From NCBI GenBank assembly GCA_022266195.1, contig WHVY01000005.1:124001-188000 (forward strand): a DNA stretch of 64,000 nucleotides, written 5' to 3'. The first letter of the stretch is position 1. Every line of letters begins with the position of its first letter. This DNA comes from Tetranychus cinnabarinus (Eukaryota; Arthropoda; Arachnida; Trombidiformes; Tetranychidae). Position numbers and translations under genes: made by a program. The notes under the pieces were generated by a model. It had not been told where the DNA came from. It saw nothing but the letters and a program-made list of their open reading frames with translations, and made no database searches. Shown in pieces: positions 12,201 to 22,641 of the stretch.

Positions 12201-12360
12201 ATAATGCATAATTAGTTGCTATTTTTAAAATAACATTTAATTTTGAAAAGGTTACTGATTTGAATGGATTAAGTCGCTCGCTATTAACGCACATTGTACG
12301 TTTTATATTGAATGAAACAGATTTAGGTAAATTGTTTCCAATTAAATCTTTTATCGTCTA
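9283..12360. other. Gene-poor AT-rich stretch
   Basis: About 3 kb upstream of the ABCH gene. Short open frames (for example a minus-strand 99-codon frame at 9769-10068) have no recognisable domain or splice support. A locally GC-richer patch near 12035-12095 holds only an 18-codon frame. Probably it contains the ABCH promoter and the 3' part of the G-gamma transcription unit. No repeat matching the rest of the window was noticed. Confidence 0.4.
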
Positions 12361-13185
12361 ATCTTTGATTAAACCAGTTTACAGTGAAATTGTAACTGAT
12401 TTTATGGATTCAGTTGAGATTGTGTCCATTTTTTCACTGTAACTTGTTTACACTTGATTATGACTTGTCTCGATTTCTCATTTAATTCTGGTTTTTAATT
12501 TGATCATTTCAACAACATTTTTACGTAATTTTAAATTAATTATGATCTGGTGAAAATAAATGTTGAAATTCCTAGAGATTTGATGAATTTTTGGTTTATT
12601 TATGCATCAATTTACGAGGAGGGTTGACTACCAACATGTCAACGGTGAATTATCACAAGCATTTTGTTTTTAAAGATTTAATAACAAAGCTATACATTTT
12701 CAGGTAAAGAGTAAATTAATAATTATTATATATCCATAATAATTAATTTTTTCATGATCGATTGGACGTTTGAGTTGCAAGTGCATGTTTTAACAATGAA
12801 TAAATCAGCAAATTTGAGGATTTCCTGCCAGTAATTGAAAGGGTTTGATTCATTGTTGAACTAGAAAATACCACAAGTCTTTGATTCTCGGAATGGATTA
12901 TCATCGTAAATTGTACCAGAAACCAGAAAACCATTTTCCTGGTTTTCGAGACAGTATTGTTTCAATCTGGATATGAAAAGATCAAAATAGACAATTAATG
13001 TTACTATATTACATATAGTACAGCCCTTGATCAGTTGTTAATGAGCTTACTACGATGAAGTGTTAAGTGTTGCTTAGCCTACTAATCAATACAATATATT
13101 CGTTACAATAATTATTCGCAGTAACTACAATAATTACTACTGTAATTTAATATTTGGGTTGATAACAGTATTCAGTATTCATAAT
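12361..13185. repeat. Segmental duplication, distal copy (carries G-gamma exon 2b)
   Basis: Direct-repeat copy of the block at 14644-15710, same orientation. Shared landmarks include TTGACTACCAACATGTCAAC, the whole G-gamma terminal exon and AATATTTGGGTTGATAACAGT at the right end. This copy lacks about 80 bp found in the other between the TTTTAACAATG and CAGCAAATTTG landmarks, and it diverges in spacers. It stops just short of where G-gamma exon 1 begins in the proximal copy. Confidence 0.8.
12861..12966 (-). CDS. Duplicated terminal exon (2b) of G-protein gamma
   Basis: A second copy of the G-gamma last exon: acceptor TATCCAG, then a frame with QYCLENQEN, DDNPFRE and the prenylation box CGIF before the stop. 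It differs from the proximal exon (15273-15378) at two bases: one silent in a Glu codon, one changing Asp to Gly (ENGF against ENDF). Splice acceptor, phase and CaaX box are all intact. No second exon 1 was found nearby, so it is either an alternative terminal exon used by the same upstream exon or an unexpressed duplicate. Its near identity, while flanking DNA has diverged more, suggests constraint or gene conversion. Confidence 0.55.
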
Positions 13186-13649
13186 ATGAATTAGAGCAAT
13201 ATGTAACAGATTTATATAAGAATTTTATAAAACTTGGTAATAACAAAAATTGAAATTTTTTCAATTAGAATCAGATTTTAACCTCTGAACTTATATTTGC
13301 ACACTTTGCATTCAGAATGGTGACATATTTGAAATTAAACGTTTACAAAACGATCCATGGATTAAAGTCTGAAGCTCCATTCGTACTGAAATGTAAGAAA
13401 GCATTTCTCTAGCCACTAAGCTTAGTTTTAAGCGAGTTAATGATTCTAACATGTAATGCTAATAGTGACTATCAAATGATAAAAAATTCAATGTTTTAAT
13501 CGATTTTCAGATAGTTTAACTATTTAGCAAACAATGGAAATAAAAGTTTCGCCCATATTTTGCTTCACCCTTTTGATTGTTGTCAACTTGAGGCTTTATT
13601 TGGCTTTTGAACGCCTATGATTTATGGTTGAATCGTTAAATTAAAAGTC

Positions 13650-14306
13650 ATGATTTTGCTTGTGTGTTTATTGATTTTAATGCTCATATTCATTAATTAT
13701 CGCTTTATAACGAATAATTCGGACAAATTTGAAGAATGGGTGGAAAAATTAGCTGTTAAGATGAAGACGCTTCATATAATTAGACAATGGTTTAATGAAA
13801 CAGATGAATATCGAAATGGTTTCAAGTCTAACAAGTTCAGCGACGCGAGATTCAGTAGCTGGCACCAGCAAAAATTCATCAAAAAACACATCGAGTCATT
13901 CAGGTTTGTAGCAAAACTAATGAAAGAAAAGAAAAATGAATCGAACAGTCGAACGAACGAAAATCATAAGTGGAAAAGATTGGATAAACACCTTTTTAAT
14001 GCTTATAAAGTCTCGAATTCTCAGATAAATGTTCCAAGTAAAGTTACAATTTTGAAAAAAATGTCGCCATTTGAAGATTTCGTTCATCTAGAAGATGATA
14101 TTTACTTTACTGCAGACGATGTCGTTTTTTATACGTACCGAACAGTAGAGAAGACAATAACTAAACACAAAAAGCGTTTATTTGTATGTTTTGTCCATTT
14201 AAAAGGTAAACCTTTGGCAGTTCATATGTTGAATCAATGTAAATTTGATATAATTACTGAGTTTAAAGCATTTGGTTGGCTAAAATTTTGGAAATATTTC
14301 ATTTGA
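13650..14306 (+). CDS. Unrecognised single-exon protein with N-terminal membrane anchor
   Basis: 218 aa from the ATG at 13650. Residues 1-17 are strongly hydrophobic (MILLVCLLILMLIFI), a signal peptide or type II anchor. The rest is basic and aromatic-rich (FEEWVEKLAVKMK, WHQQKFIKKH, CFVHLKGKPLAVHML), with a charged, Asn/Lys-rich middle around residues 90-115. I recognise no domain. Codon use resembles the neighbouring genes and there is no internal stop. It lies on the opposite strand between the two copies of the G-gamma terminal exon, so it may be nested in a G-gamma intron. It could be a lineage-specific secreted or membrane protein. Confidence 0.5.
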   Translation: MILLVCLLILMLIFINYRFITNNSDKFEEWVEKLAVKMKTLHIIRQWFNETDEYRNGFKSNKFSDARFSSWHQQKFIKKHIESFRFVAKLMKEKKNESNSRTNENHKWKRLDKHLFNAYKVSNSQINVPSKVTILKKMSPFEDFVHLEDDIYFTADDVVFYTYRTVEKTITKHKKRLFVCFVHLKGKPLAVHMLNQCKFDIITEFKAFGWLKFWKYFI

Positions 14307-14643
14307 ATTAAATATCATGTGTCATATTTGATAACGCATTACATGTTCATTTTTCAGAAACAATTTTAACTTTTTTCTGATTTTAAAGCTATGTTCGAAA
14401 TTAACCAATGAATTCATTTTCGTTGTTAGTAATTGGTGAGAATATTTTTGTTTGAACCAAACAGTTATTTAAATAATTAACAAAGGCTTTCACAGGAATT
14501 GAGGCACCTTCAATGAATTCTGCTCGATTACATTGATGATTACACCTAGCTGGCTTAAACGCATTTTCAGTATGCAAGCCAAGAAACTAATAATTTCATA
14601 TTTCAGATTATATTCAATCAATCCTAAAGCATGATTAAACCAT

Positions 14644-15710
14644 TTTATCTCTGATTAAACCAGTTTACTTAAAACAGTTTGGTTTTTAAATTGTAACTGA
14701 TTTTATGGATTCAGTTTAGACTGTAAAGTGACCATCTTTTTTCACTGTAACTTATTTACACTTGATTATGACTTTTCTCGATTTCTCGTTCAATTCTGGT
14801 TTTTAATCTGACCATTTCAACATTTTTACATAATCTTAAACTTATTATAACCGGTGAACATAAAACAATGAAATTCTTAGAGATTTAATGTATTTTTGGT
14901 TTATTTATGCATCAGTTTACGATGAGATTGCTTTTTCACAAGTCAACATAGGGTTGACTACCAACATGTCAACGGTGAATTATCACAAGCATTTTGTTTT
15001 GGGGAAAATTTAACAACAAAGCTATATATTATCAGGTAAAGAGTAAATAATTAATTATTATATATCCATAACAATTAATTTTTTCATGATCGATTGGACG
15101 TTTAGGTTAAAAGTGCATGTTTTAACAATGATGGATGAAATACAGTGAAATTTAGAATGCTTTGGGTAAGTGTGGCTGTTTATGACATTGGCTTCAATCT
15201 TCAACCATTGAATAGCTCAGCAAATTTGAGGATTTCCTGCCAATAATTGAAAGGGTTTGATTCATTGTTGAACTAGAAAATACCACAAGTCTTTGATTCT
15301 CGGAATGGATTATCATCGTAAATTGTACCAGAAACCAGAAAATCATTTTCCTGGTTCTCGAGACAGTATTGTTTCAATCTGGATAAGAAAAGATCAAAAT
15401 AGACAATTAATGTTACATTTATTTAGTATACAAATCTTTTCTAAGAATCGCATAAACAATTTGCAAATACAATAATAACATCTTAAGGAAAAATGCAGAA
15501 ATTAAGAGTTAATATTTCGATGTTTTAATTATCAACAATAACCCTTGATCAGCTGTTAATGAGATTACAACGATGAAGTGTTAAGTGTTGCTTGGCCTAC
15601 TAATTTAGACGGTTAGTTATAGTATTTGATACAATAATTAGATAGAGTAACTAACCAATTCAATTCAATAGCTAATTCAATATTTGGGTTGATAACAGTA
15701 GATATAATAT
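14644..15710. repeat. Segmental duplication, proximal copy (carries G-gamma exon 2a)
   Basis: Direct-repeat partner of 12361-13185. It contains extra sequence relative to that copy: about 80 bp around 15130-15215 and an insert after about 15415. It ends immediately before the donor site of G-gamma exon 1, so this copy is the one attached to the rest of the gene. Confidence 0.8.
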
Positions 15711-15823
15711 GATGGGTTTACTTACTCTTCAATTGCTTTAGAGACACAAATACGATTTATATTTGCCTCTAACCTGAGATGAATAATCTCATTTTTGAGC
15801 TCTTCCACTGTTGTCATTATCAT
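15273..15823 (-). CDS. Heterotrimeric G-protein gamma subunit
   Basis: Two short exons, neither of which gives a clean long frame, so the gene is easy to miss. Exon 1 is 15823-15726 (a second ATG lies at 15817), ending in donor GTAAGT. Exon 2 is 15378-15273, preceded by TTATCCAG. The joined product is 67 aa, the normal size. The N-terminal helix reads TTVEELKNEI...LRLEANINRICVSKAIE, matching the family pattern LKMEANIDRIKVSKA. The C-terminal half has QYCLENQEN and DDNPFRE, matching SENPFRE, and ends in a CaaX box CGIF. Gamma subunits pair with G-beta at the plasma membrane through prenylation. A final Phe is unusual and could accept farnesyl or geranylgeranyl. A near-identical second exon 2 lies at 12861-12966. 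The gene is 3' of the SDR gene on the same strand. Confidence 0.85.
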
Positions 15824-16294
15824 TTGGTTTGCTTCTATTGGAACAGTTGTGAGCACAGTAAATAGTTGTAAATTTTACTATAAATTAAATTTAATTGTTG
15901 GACAGGGATTTGATCAAAAAACGAGACCTTAAAAATTTAACAAACGGAAAGGTTTGAGAGGTGCAAAAAGAACCTTGATCAACATAAGAATCACGCACAA
16001 TCAATAGGATTTTTATACCTAGCATGATACTTTTCAAGAAATATTTGCAAGATTTAATGAGATAAGCAATAAGATGGCAATTGCAATTACAGGGGTTTTT
16101 TTAAAAACATTGATGACGGTCAAGACCATAAATTATGGCAATAAAAGTGCTACAATCACATGACAAGAGTTCTTTTCAATTTTGATTACAAAAAGTAAAT
16201 AAATATCTCTAAATATCAAGTCAAAGAATGACAATGAAAAAATTTTCTAATAAAATGGATTTATTTTTTGCTCTCAATATCACTTTATTATTAA
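15824..16294. other. Intergenic between SDR gene and G-gamma gene
   Basis: About 470 bp between two minus-strand genes. It should hold the 3' UTR of the SDR gene and the promoter or 5' UTR of G-gamma. No further feature seen. Confidence 0.5.
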
Positions 16295-17451
16295 TTAGCT
16301 GGCATTGGTTTCCACTTGTTCAAGCCAGGGTTTCAGTAATGATCGAGTAGTTGACCAAAGCTCTTCTTGTTTTGATTCATCATATGAGTACTTGGATGCA
16401 CGAACAATGGCACAATCTTCAAAATATTTACCACCAACACCGTCAACTTCAGGTGATAAAGCGGCATACAGAACGGTTTCTGCTCCTTCTTTAGGTGTAC
16501 GGAAAACCATGGAGGCCAAAGAAGGAAATAATTGAACCCACCAAACATGTTCATAGAGAGCTGTTTTGGCAACACCGGGATGAACACTATTTACTGTAAC
16601 CAAATCATAAGAACCCTTTTCGTTTAAGTATCGGTGAAGCTTAAAGGTAAACATTATCTGGGCCAATTTTGATTGGGCATAAGCATGGTAAGGAGAGTAT
16701 AACTTTAATCCGTTTAGATCATCAAGCCGGAGATTCCGAGCATAGTGGGTACTAGATGAAACATTAACTATCCTAGACAGATTTCTAGACTTGAATCCAG
16801 TTTCATTGAGAATTGGTAGGAAAGCCCAAATAAGTAAACAATGGCCCAAATAATTGATGGATAAATGAGATTCAAAGCCATCTTCGGTGAGGGCAAAGGG
16901 GGCAAACATGATACCTGTAAAATAAAACAAAATGAGAGTTAAAATGGTATAAGGATGTGGAGGAATTTATAATTAAAAAGAGACATCAACCCACCAGCAT
17001 TATTAATAAGTAAATTCAATCCTAGACCGGATCCTCTGAATTTTTTGATAAACTCTATAACTGAAGTAAGGCTTGACAGTTCAAGATGCCAAATGTCTAG
17101 TTTACCACTATAACCATCAACTTGAGGAGAAAGCTTAGCTTTAAGGGCATCAAGCTGAGAGCCCGGCTTTGCAGATGATGTGACAATAACATGGTATCCT
17201 TTTTTGATCAAACTTCTAGCTGTTTCCCAGCCAATACCTCGTCCACCACCGGTGATAATACAAACACGTCCTTCTAGACTATTGGTGATGACACTGTCTA
17301 CATCAAAGGTTTTCACTTTGTTAATGAACCCAAATTTACGGTTCAATTCAATAATGACATAATATGCTCCTAGAAGATACAGACAGATGAAACACCAGAG
17401 ATTGTAAACATTATGGATTACATTCTGAAATCCAGATTTCTCCGCTTTCAT
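16295..17451 (-). CDS. Short-chain dehydrogenase/reductase, DHRSX-like
   Basis: Two exons: 17451-16995 and 16914-16295. The donor is GTGGGT and the acceptor TTTACAG; the join restores NNAGIMFAP, and the product is 358 aa. An N-terminal membrane segment (about residues 20-40, LWCFICLYLLGAYYVII) is followed by a classical SDR fold: TGGGRGIG cofactor motif, NNAG, catalytic Ser in VNVSSSTHYA, and YxxxK as YAQSK, then the HPG motif. Membrane-anchored single-domain SDRs of this layout resemble DHRSX, which acts on polyprenal in the dolichol pathway, and retinol-dehydrogenase-like proteins. The start is the ATG at 17451; an upstream GTG in frame is not a credible start. Exact substrate uncertain. 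Confidence 0.88.
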
Positions 17452-18841
17452 GATTATGGGCACAGTAAGCTTTAATAACTTCGAACTTCAGGTTATATTA
17501 GACCTGAGTTACACAAAAAAGATAAACAAAACAAAAAAAGAAGACTGACACAAGCTAAAAAGCTGAAGACCAGAAAGAGGATGAAAGGATAATCAAGAAG
17601 AGAAAGATGAAAGCCATCAATTCACGTTGCTAGGCACAACAAACTCTTGTTGTCATTGTTATAGCTGAAGATTTTGATGATGATGTTAATGAAGATGATG
17701 TTGTTTAACTCATTTGAAACATGTTAAACTGGTAAAGTGGATTAACTAGATTCTATTTAGGGTAGGCTATATGTAATATACATTATAAATAGTTGTCTTG
17801 ATTGTCCTGGTCAAGCATGAATCTCTAGATTCAGGGTCTATCAACAAGCTCCTAACATTAACAAACTGCTATCAATTTTTTTAATTAAAAGTGAAAAATT
17901 TTGATTCTTCAATTTTAAGGCACAGAAAGAACAGAGCTGAGGCGCATAACTCCAGAAATGAATGCAATAAGATCAGTTTAGAGATCAGGCTTCAAAGAAT
18001 CATAAAGATTAGCGCTAACGGGAAAGCAAAACAATTTATCATGAATAACAGCCAGTTAAAGGGTAAATATTTTGTAACTAATTATAAAATATAGCTTTAT
18101 TTACTAGTTTATTTCTAAATCTTAATCCTGATTAGACTCTGGAATCTCTAATATCAATATGACTTCAATTCAACCACAATATCGGCACCAATACCACTGA
18201 CTTTTTTACACTTTTTACATCTTATTTTGCTTTTTCTTACTTTCTCTAGCGTTATAATCCTGATCTCCTGATTCAAATCTGGAATCATCAAATAAAATCA
18301 TGAGCCATGAGAATTAAATTTTACATCAAAGCTTCATAAAAGTAGTTTGGTACTTTAGCATTAATTGTATATAATTTCATGTGTTTTATCAATTACCACA
18401 ATATGTTGCTTCGATTCAGTTCAAACCGAGCTTCAACAGATAAATATTGCACCTTTTATTTATTTATGTTTGCGGATTGATTCGCAAAATCCTTCTTTAA
18501 TAAGATAAATACAGATTGTCCTTAATAAAATTGAAAATTAATTACAACATTACTATGCAAATTGTTTCTAAAATAGCAAAACTATTTAAACTAAAAAACA
18601 GATAGCGAAATATTAGTTTAGATATGAAGCAGAAGATGGCAGATCTTTTCTAATTTCAAAATAAAATGAGTGGCGCCTTGCAAGCTATTTTCTAAAGCTT
18701 TCACCGAAATAAAACAGCCGATTGCTTCATTTCATTTTGGTTTAACGCGCTTCAAATTCTACTTACATTGTTCCTAATTTTGATTAATCTTGATTTTCTG
18801 TCTCGTTTTACTGTGATCAATATCAGAACTTGAATTTCATC
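17452..18841. other. Intergenic between divergent SDR and PC4 genes
   Basis: About 1.4 kb separating divergently transcribed genes, so it probably holds both promoters. Small open frames (for example 17891-18094, +) show no domain. No repeat recognised. Confidence 0.45.
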
Positions 18842-19267
18842 ATGCCTAAAACTCCATCTAAAGGTAAGCTCAATTGTTATTGCTTTTTTGCCTTTTCATA
18901 ATTTCCTTTACAATTTTGCCTGGTATTTATTGATCCTAATTTTTTCTTTACTCAATATATCTCTGTATCTTAATCGATATTTTTCTTCATTTTAGGTTCC
19001 AAAAGCAGCGACTCAGGCGATGCCGGAGGTAGTGATGATAAATTCAAATTGAGTAACAATCGTTTCATCTCTATTTCATCATTTCGAGGTCGCTTGAAAG
19101 TTGACATAAGAGAATATTACGTCAATGATGAAGGTAAAAGGTTACCTGGAAAGAAAGGTATCAGCTTGTCTTTGGACGAATGGAAGAAACTTAAAGATTA
19201 CGTTGATGATATTGATGGTGCATTGAAAAAATTGGATTCCGATGCTTCTGAATCAGACGATGAATGA
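18842..19267 (+). CDS. Sub1: RNA polymerase II coactivator PC4 / Sub1
   Basis: Two exons: 18842-18863 and 18996-19267, with donor GTAAGC and acceptor TTTTAG, giving 97 aa. The N-terminus is Ser/Lys-rich (MPKTPSKGSKSSDSGD), as in PC4, where casein-kinase sites regulate DNA binding. The conserved C-terminal ssDNA-binding domain is complete: FISISSFRGRLKVDIREYY, GKKGISLSL and W at the expected place, followed by DDIDGALKKL. PC4 homodimers bind single-stranded or melted DNA and bridge activators to the transcription machinery. A short acidic tail ends the protein. The 132-bp intron after a 22-nt first exon is typical of this window. Confidence 0.95.
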
Positions 19268-19959
19268 TGACACCAAAAGTATGAAGAGCCAATATCGTAA
19301 AAGGACTTAAACATCTTTAGTATAATGCTTTTCTCAAACTGTAAACAAATCATTTCATAAAATTTCAATATCATGTGTCTAATTCAATCTTCTAATTAAT
19401 GTGCCATTTAATTCGACAATTTGAGCAATCCTTGCAAGTATTAAAATGTTTTCGACACATTAACTCTGAAATCGATTCATTTATTTTAGCTTATTCAATA
19501 AGCTTTTATCTACAGTAGATGAAAATGTTCTCCAATTTTGTATAATAATTTGTCAAGATACAAATTTTTCAACTGAACATTTACTATCACTTTTTAATTG
19601 CTGCATGAACCAATTTCAAGAAATTTTTACTATCTAAGTAATTTTGTGAGTGAAATCGCGTTTAGCTGCAATCATGAAAATGTTTCATTGATTGGTGAGT
19701 TATTCAATGATTTTTGAAGCTCATCATTGTTTTTTTTCTGTTTTCTTTCTATCAGTAGCATTGATTTTGTGACGCTTTTTCGGGAAATTAAAAGAAAGTT
19801 TATTGAAGAATAATTTGATTAAGAATTGTTCTTGATTACATTGTCAAAATTCAGAATGAGATGCAAAAATCATTGATATGGGAATACATGATAATTTAGT
19901 TGCAGTTTTAGCAATTCTGGTAGAATGATTTTGCTGAGTGAACTGTGTTCCAATCGCGT
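19268..19959. other. 3' flank of PC4
   Basis: AT-rich sequence between the PC4 stop and a possible small minus-strand gene. It probably includes the PC4 3' UTR. No other feature seen. Confidence 0.4.
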
Positions 19960-20163
19960 TTAATTAAGGCCTCTAGGGGGTTGATTATTGTTACTAAAAA
20001 TTGGTGCCCGTGATGTTTTAACAGTAATCTGCATTGGTGAAGCATTTTCTGGTCGGGAATGCATCAATGAATGAACATCAATTATCTGTATATCCTCAAT
20101 TATAACGGGTCCAATTTCATTCTTTTTTGGGCTATTTTCTGGAGATTTGAGTAATCCTGGCAT
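19960..20163 (-). CDS. Possible small protein, unrecognised
   Basis: 67 codons from an ATG at 20163. The predicted product is proline- and serine-rich (LLKSPENSPKKNE, RPENASPMQITVKTSRAP) and soluble, with codon choice like nearby genes. No domain is recognised and no upstream exon could be assigned. A donor-like GTAAGC on the minus strand near 20233 could belong to a 5' exon. It may be a short conserved regulatory protein or a chance frame. Confidence 0.35.
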   Translation of the reverse strand: MPGLLKSPENSPKKNEIGPVIIEDIQIIDVHSLMHSRPENASPMQITVKTSRAPIFSNNNQPPRGLN

Positions 20164-21129
20164 CTTCGATTTTGTTTCTTTTTGATTTTATAAGATGATC
20201 TTAATAATATTAAAATAAATTTAAATAGCTTACTTTTTCAAACTTTAATTTAAACAATAAAAACACTTAAAAGTTGAGACACAAATGAAAACTTTGAAAC
20301 TCAAGTTTAAACCCAAAAGTAACAGATTTTTTGGTTTTTGAATTTTCAACAAAGAAAAAAATAACTAGACTAGATCGCAATCTACGGACAACAATGCTAA
20401 CTAACCGAAGCGGCCTTTTCAGATATTTTTCGAAAGGAAAATCACGGAGAACCTCATGAATATATCTAAATTGCTGAGTTAAACATTTCAAACAACAATT
20501 TTTGAAGCTTATCAATTCGTTTGTCATACTTTTGATTTTCTGAATTTTGCAGATCACTCGCTCAAAGTATGATGAACAAATTCAAACACTGAAAATTTTT
20601 CGTTGAGTAAAATTAACAATTTAGTTTGTTAATTCATTAGTTGATCGGTCGAGAGTCCAAGCTCTAATGCATTTAGATAGTTTGGGTATCAGAAGCCAGA
20701 TTGGTAAAGTAACAAAGAAAAAGAGATTACATAAGAGATGAAACAATTAAAAGTGAATTTTAGGAAAATCTAAATCAAGTGAATGTAAAGAAATTAATTA
20801 TGGTTGTTTAATCAGAAATATGTTCCAGAACCTGTTATATTTTTGGTATTGATTACTTTTCTGGTTGAAAAATTCTCCAGTTCCAATAATCAGAATAATA
20901 TCTTTACATTTCGTTTTAACATTTAGCATCCAGTTGGAATCTTTTTTTTGCAATAATTAGCATCTATATTATTGAACACAAGATGGCGGTCATGACAGTT
21001 TCAAGTTAAAAAACTCACATGTTTGGTTTATTCATGTGATTTAATTTAAGGCCGCTATTAGAGTAAAGTTTTTTGACATTGTTTTTTTGACTTGTGAATA
21101 TTTAAACATATATTGTCTTGTGTTAAATT
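20164..21129. other. Intergenic upstream of the zinc-knuckle gene
   Basis: Nearly 1 kb of AT-rich DNA. A 96-codon minus frame at 20267-20557 begins with a non-ATG codon and has no recognisable domain, so it is not called. The last 200 bp should contain the ZCCHC9 promoter. Confidence 0.4.
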
Positions 21130-21831
21130 ATGTCTTCAACGCCATCAGAACCGGAACATAAGAAAGGTTTTAAGAAGCGATTTCCTGACAAGAACAAATT
21201 CAAAGGAAAACATGGATTCAGAAAAGGACAAAACAATAGAAAGACTGCCAAAGACCGTGGTTTAATGCCGCTCCCGGATGATGTTGAAGCTCAATTGGTT
21301 AAATTGAGAAAAAAATTAAACAGCAGTGGTAAACCAGTAGAAGAAATCAAACAAACATTGCGACAAGAACGTAGAAAGGCTGAAAACGAATTCCGAAAGC
21401 AATTGAAAAATGCTTGTTATCGATGCCGAGATCCTGGACATAAGTTATCAGAATGTCCCAAGGCTGAGGGAGATATGGACACCATGACTGACGTTTGTTT
21501 TAAATGTGGATCTGCAGAACATCATCTATCTGAATGTAAAAGTAAAAAGACTGAACTCGATTTTGTTCGATGTTTTGTTTGTTCCGAGAGAGGACATATT
21601 TCCAGAGATTGTCCTAAAAACACTAAAGGAGTTTACCCAAAAGGTGGTTCCTGTAAAATATGTAAAAGTGTTAATCATTTAGCCAAAGATTGTCCTGACG
21701 CTGTCAAAGATGGTGAAGAGCCTGAAGAAGAAATAACTTTAGGAACATTATCAGCTAAGGAAAGTGCCGATGCTGATGATCTTTCGAGGTTTAATAAAAA
21801 TAAAAAGAAACCTAAAGTTGTTAATTTTTAG
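21130..21831 (+). CDS. ZCCHC9: Zinc-knuckle protein, ZCCHC9-like
   Basis: Intronless, 233 aa. The first 60 residues are very basic (KKGFKKRFPDKNKFKGKHGF), a likely nucleolar or nuclear targeting region, followed by a charged helix around residues 55-95. Four CCHC knuckles follow: CYRCRDPGHKLSEC, CFKCGSAEHHLSEC, CFVCSERGHISRDC and CKICKSVNHLAKDC, all with the C-X2-C-X4-H-X4-C spacing. Four tandem knuckles after a basic N-terminus is the layout of ZCCHC9, a nucleolar RNA-binding protein linked to rRNA quality control. A canonical AATAAA lies at about 22025, nearly 200 bp past the stop. Other CCHC proteins such as CNBP have more knuckles and RGG repeats, so they fit less well. Confidence 0.85.
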   Translation: MSSTPSEPEHKKGFKKRFPDKNKFKGKHGFRKGQNNRKTAKDRGLMPLPDDVEAQLVKLRKKLNSSGKPVEEIKQTLRQERRKAENEFRKQLKNACYRCRDPGHKLSECPKAEGDMDTMTDVCFKCGSAEHHLSECKSKKTELDFVRCFVCSERGHISRDCPKNTKGVYPKGGSCKICKSVNHLAKDCPDAVKDGEEPEEEITLGTLSAKESADADDLSRFNKNKKKPKVVNF

Positions 21832-22641
21832 CTTAGGTTCTTTTAAATTAAAATTTAAAGGATGTTTCTAATTTTTATTACCTTCCATGTTATAAATTCA
21901 CAAGACATATTTATCGGTATCAATTTTTATTGTATTTAAAGTGATCTGTTAAATGCTTTTTTCGATTGTTATATTATTCCCTGTTGTAAGGAGTCGTGAA
22001 TCGCATTTGTTATGCAATCTATTGAATAAATGCTTAAGCTAATGAATATTATTATAATTTTATAATATAATCTGCAAATGCTTGAAATAAAAAAGTTAAA
22101 TCATCCAAATTTTTAAGATTTTTATCATTTTATTAATGGAAAGTTATTGTACCATCAACAACATGGTGGGAGGAGTTTTCTGCAAAACATGTGATGTCTG
22201 TGACGAGCTGCTGAGGAAAGTAAGGAAAAATCGTTTTTTTCTGTTGACGAGTTTACCTTTTGATAGTTGATCCATGTTAATTGTGCCTACGTCTTGTATT
22301 CATCTAATTATGTTCCTAGGTGATCAACTGTGTTTTAACATCTTGCTCCATGAAACACAGTTATTATCTCACTTGAGAGAATCCTTAAATTAAATAAACT
22401 AATAACTATAACTATATTGATCATGGCAACATAACTGCCTCTATCTCATTACAATTTTTATATTTTATGTTGTGTTCATTTCGTTGATCTAATATTTAAT
22501 CTAATCCAATCATCATCTGTTTGCTATTTGTTATTGCATTAAACAATTTTGGTTTCGTGTTTTGTGTTAAAACTGCAATCAACCATATTTTTGGTTATTA
22601 AATATTACCAAACCTAGTGTATACATTGACTAAGTCTGAGG
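21832..22641. other. Interval between ZCCHC9 and Vps13, with a possible small exon
   Basis: It contains the ZCCHC9 3' UTR and polyadenylation signal (about 22025). At 22163-22219 an ATG frame of 19 codons, cysteine-rich (FCKTCDVCDELLRK), runs straight into donor GTAAGG. It is out of phase for Vps13 coding, so it could be a 5' UTR exon with an upstream ORF or part of a separate gene. The rest shows nothing clear. Confidence 0.3.

Noticed and set aside
12752..12934. Minus-strand frame overlapping the duplicated G-gamma exon
   Set aside because: Wrong frame relative to NPFRE...CGIF and begins without a credible start. It is a shadow of exon 2b.
15293..15475. Plus-strand 60-codon frame repeated in both duplicated blocks
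   Set aside because: It is the antisense of the G-gamma terminal exon. The apparent conservation is explained by the real minus-strand exon.
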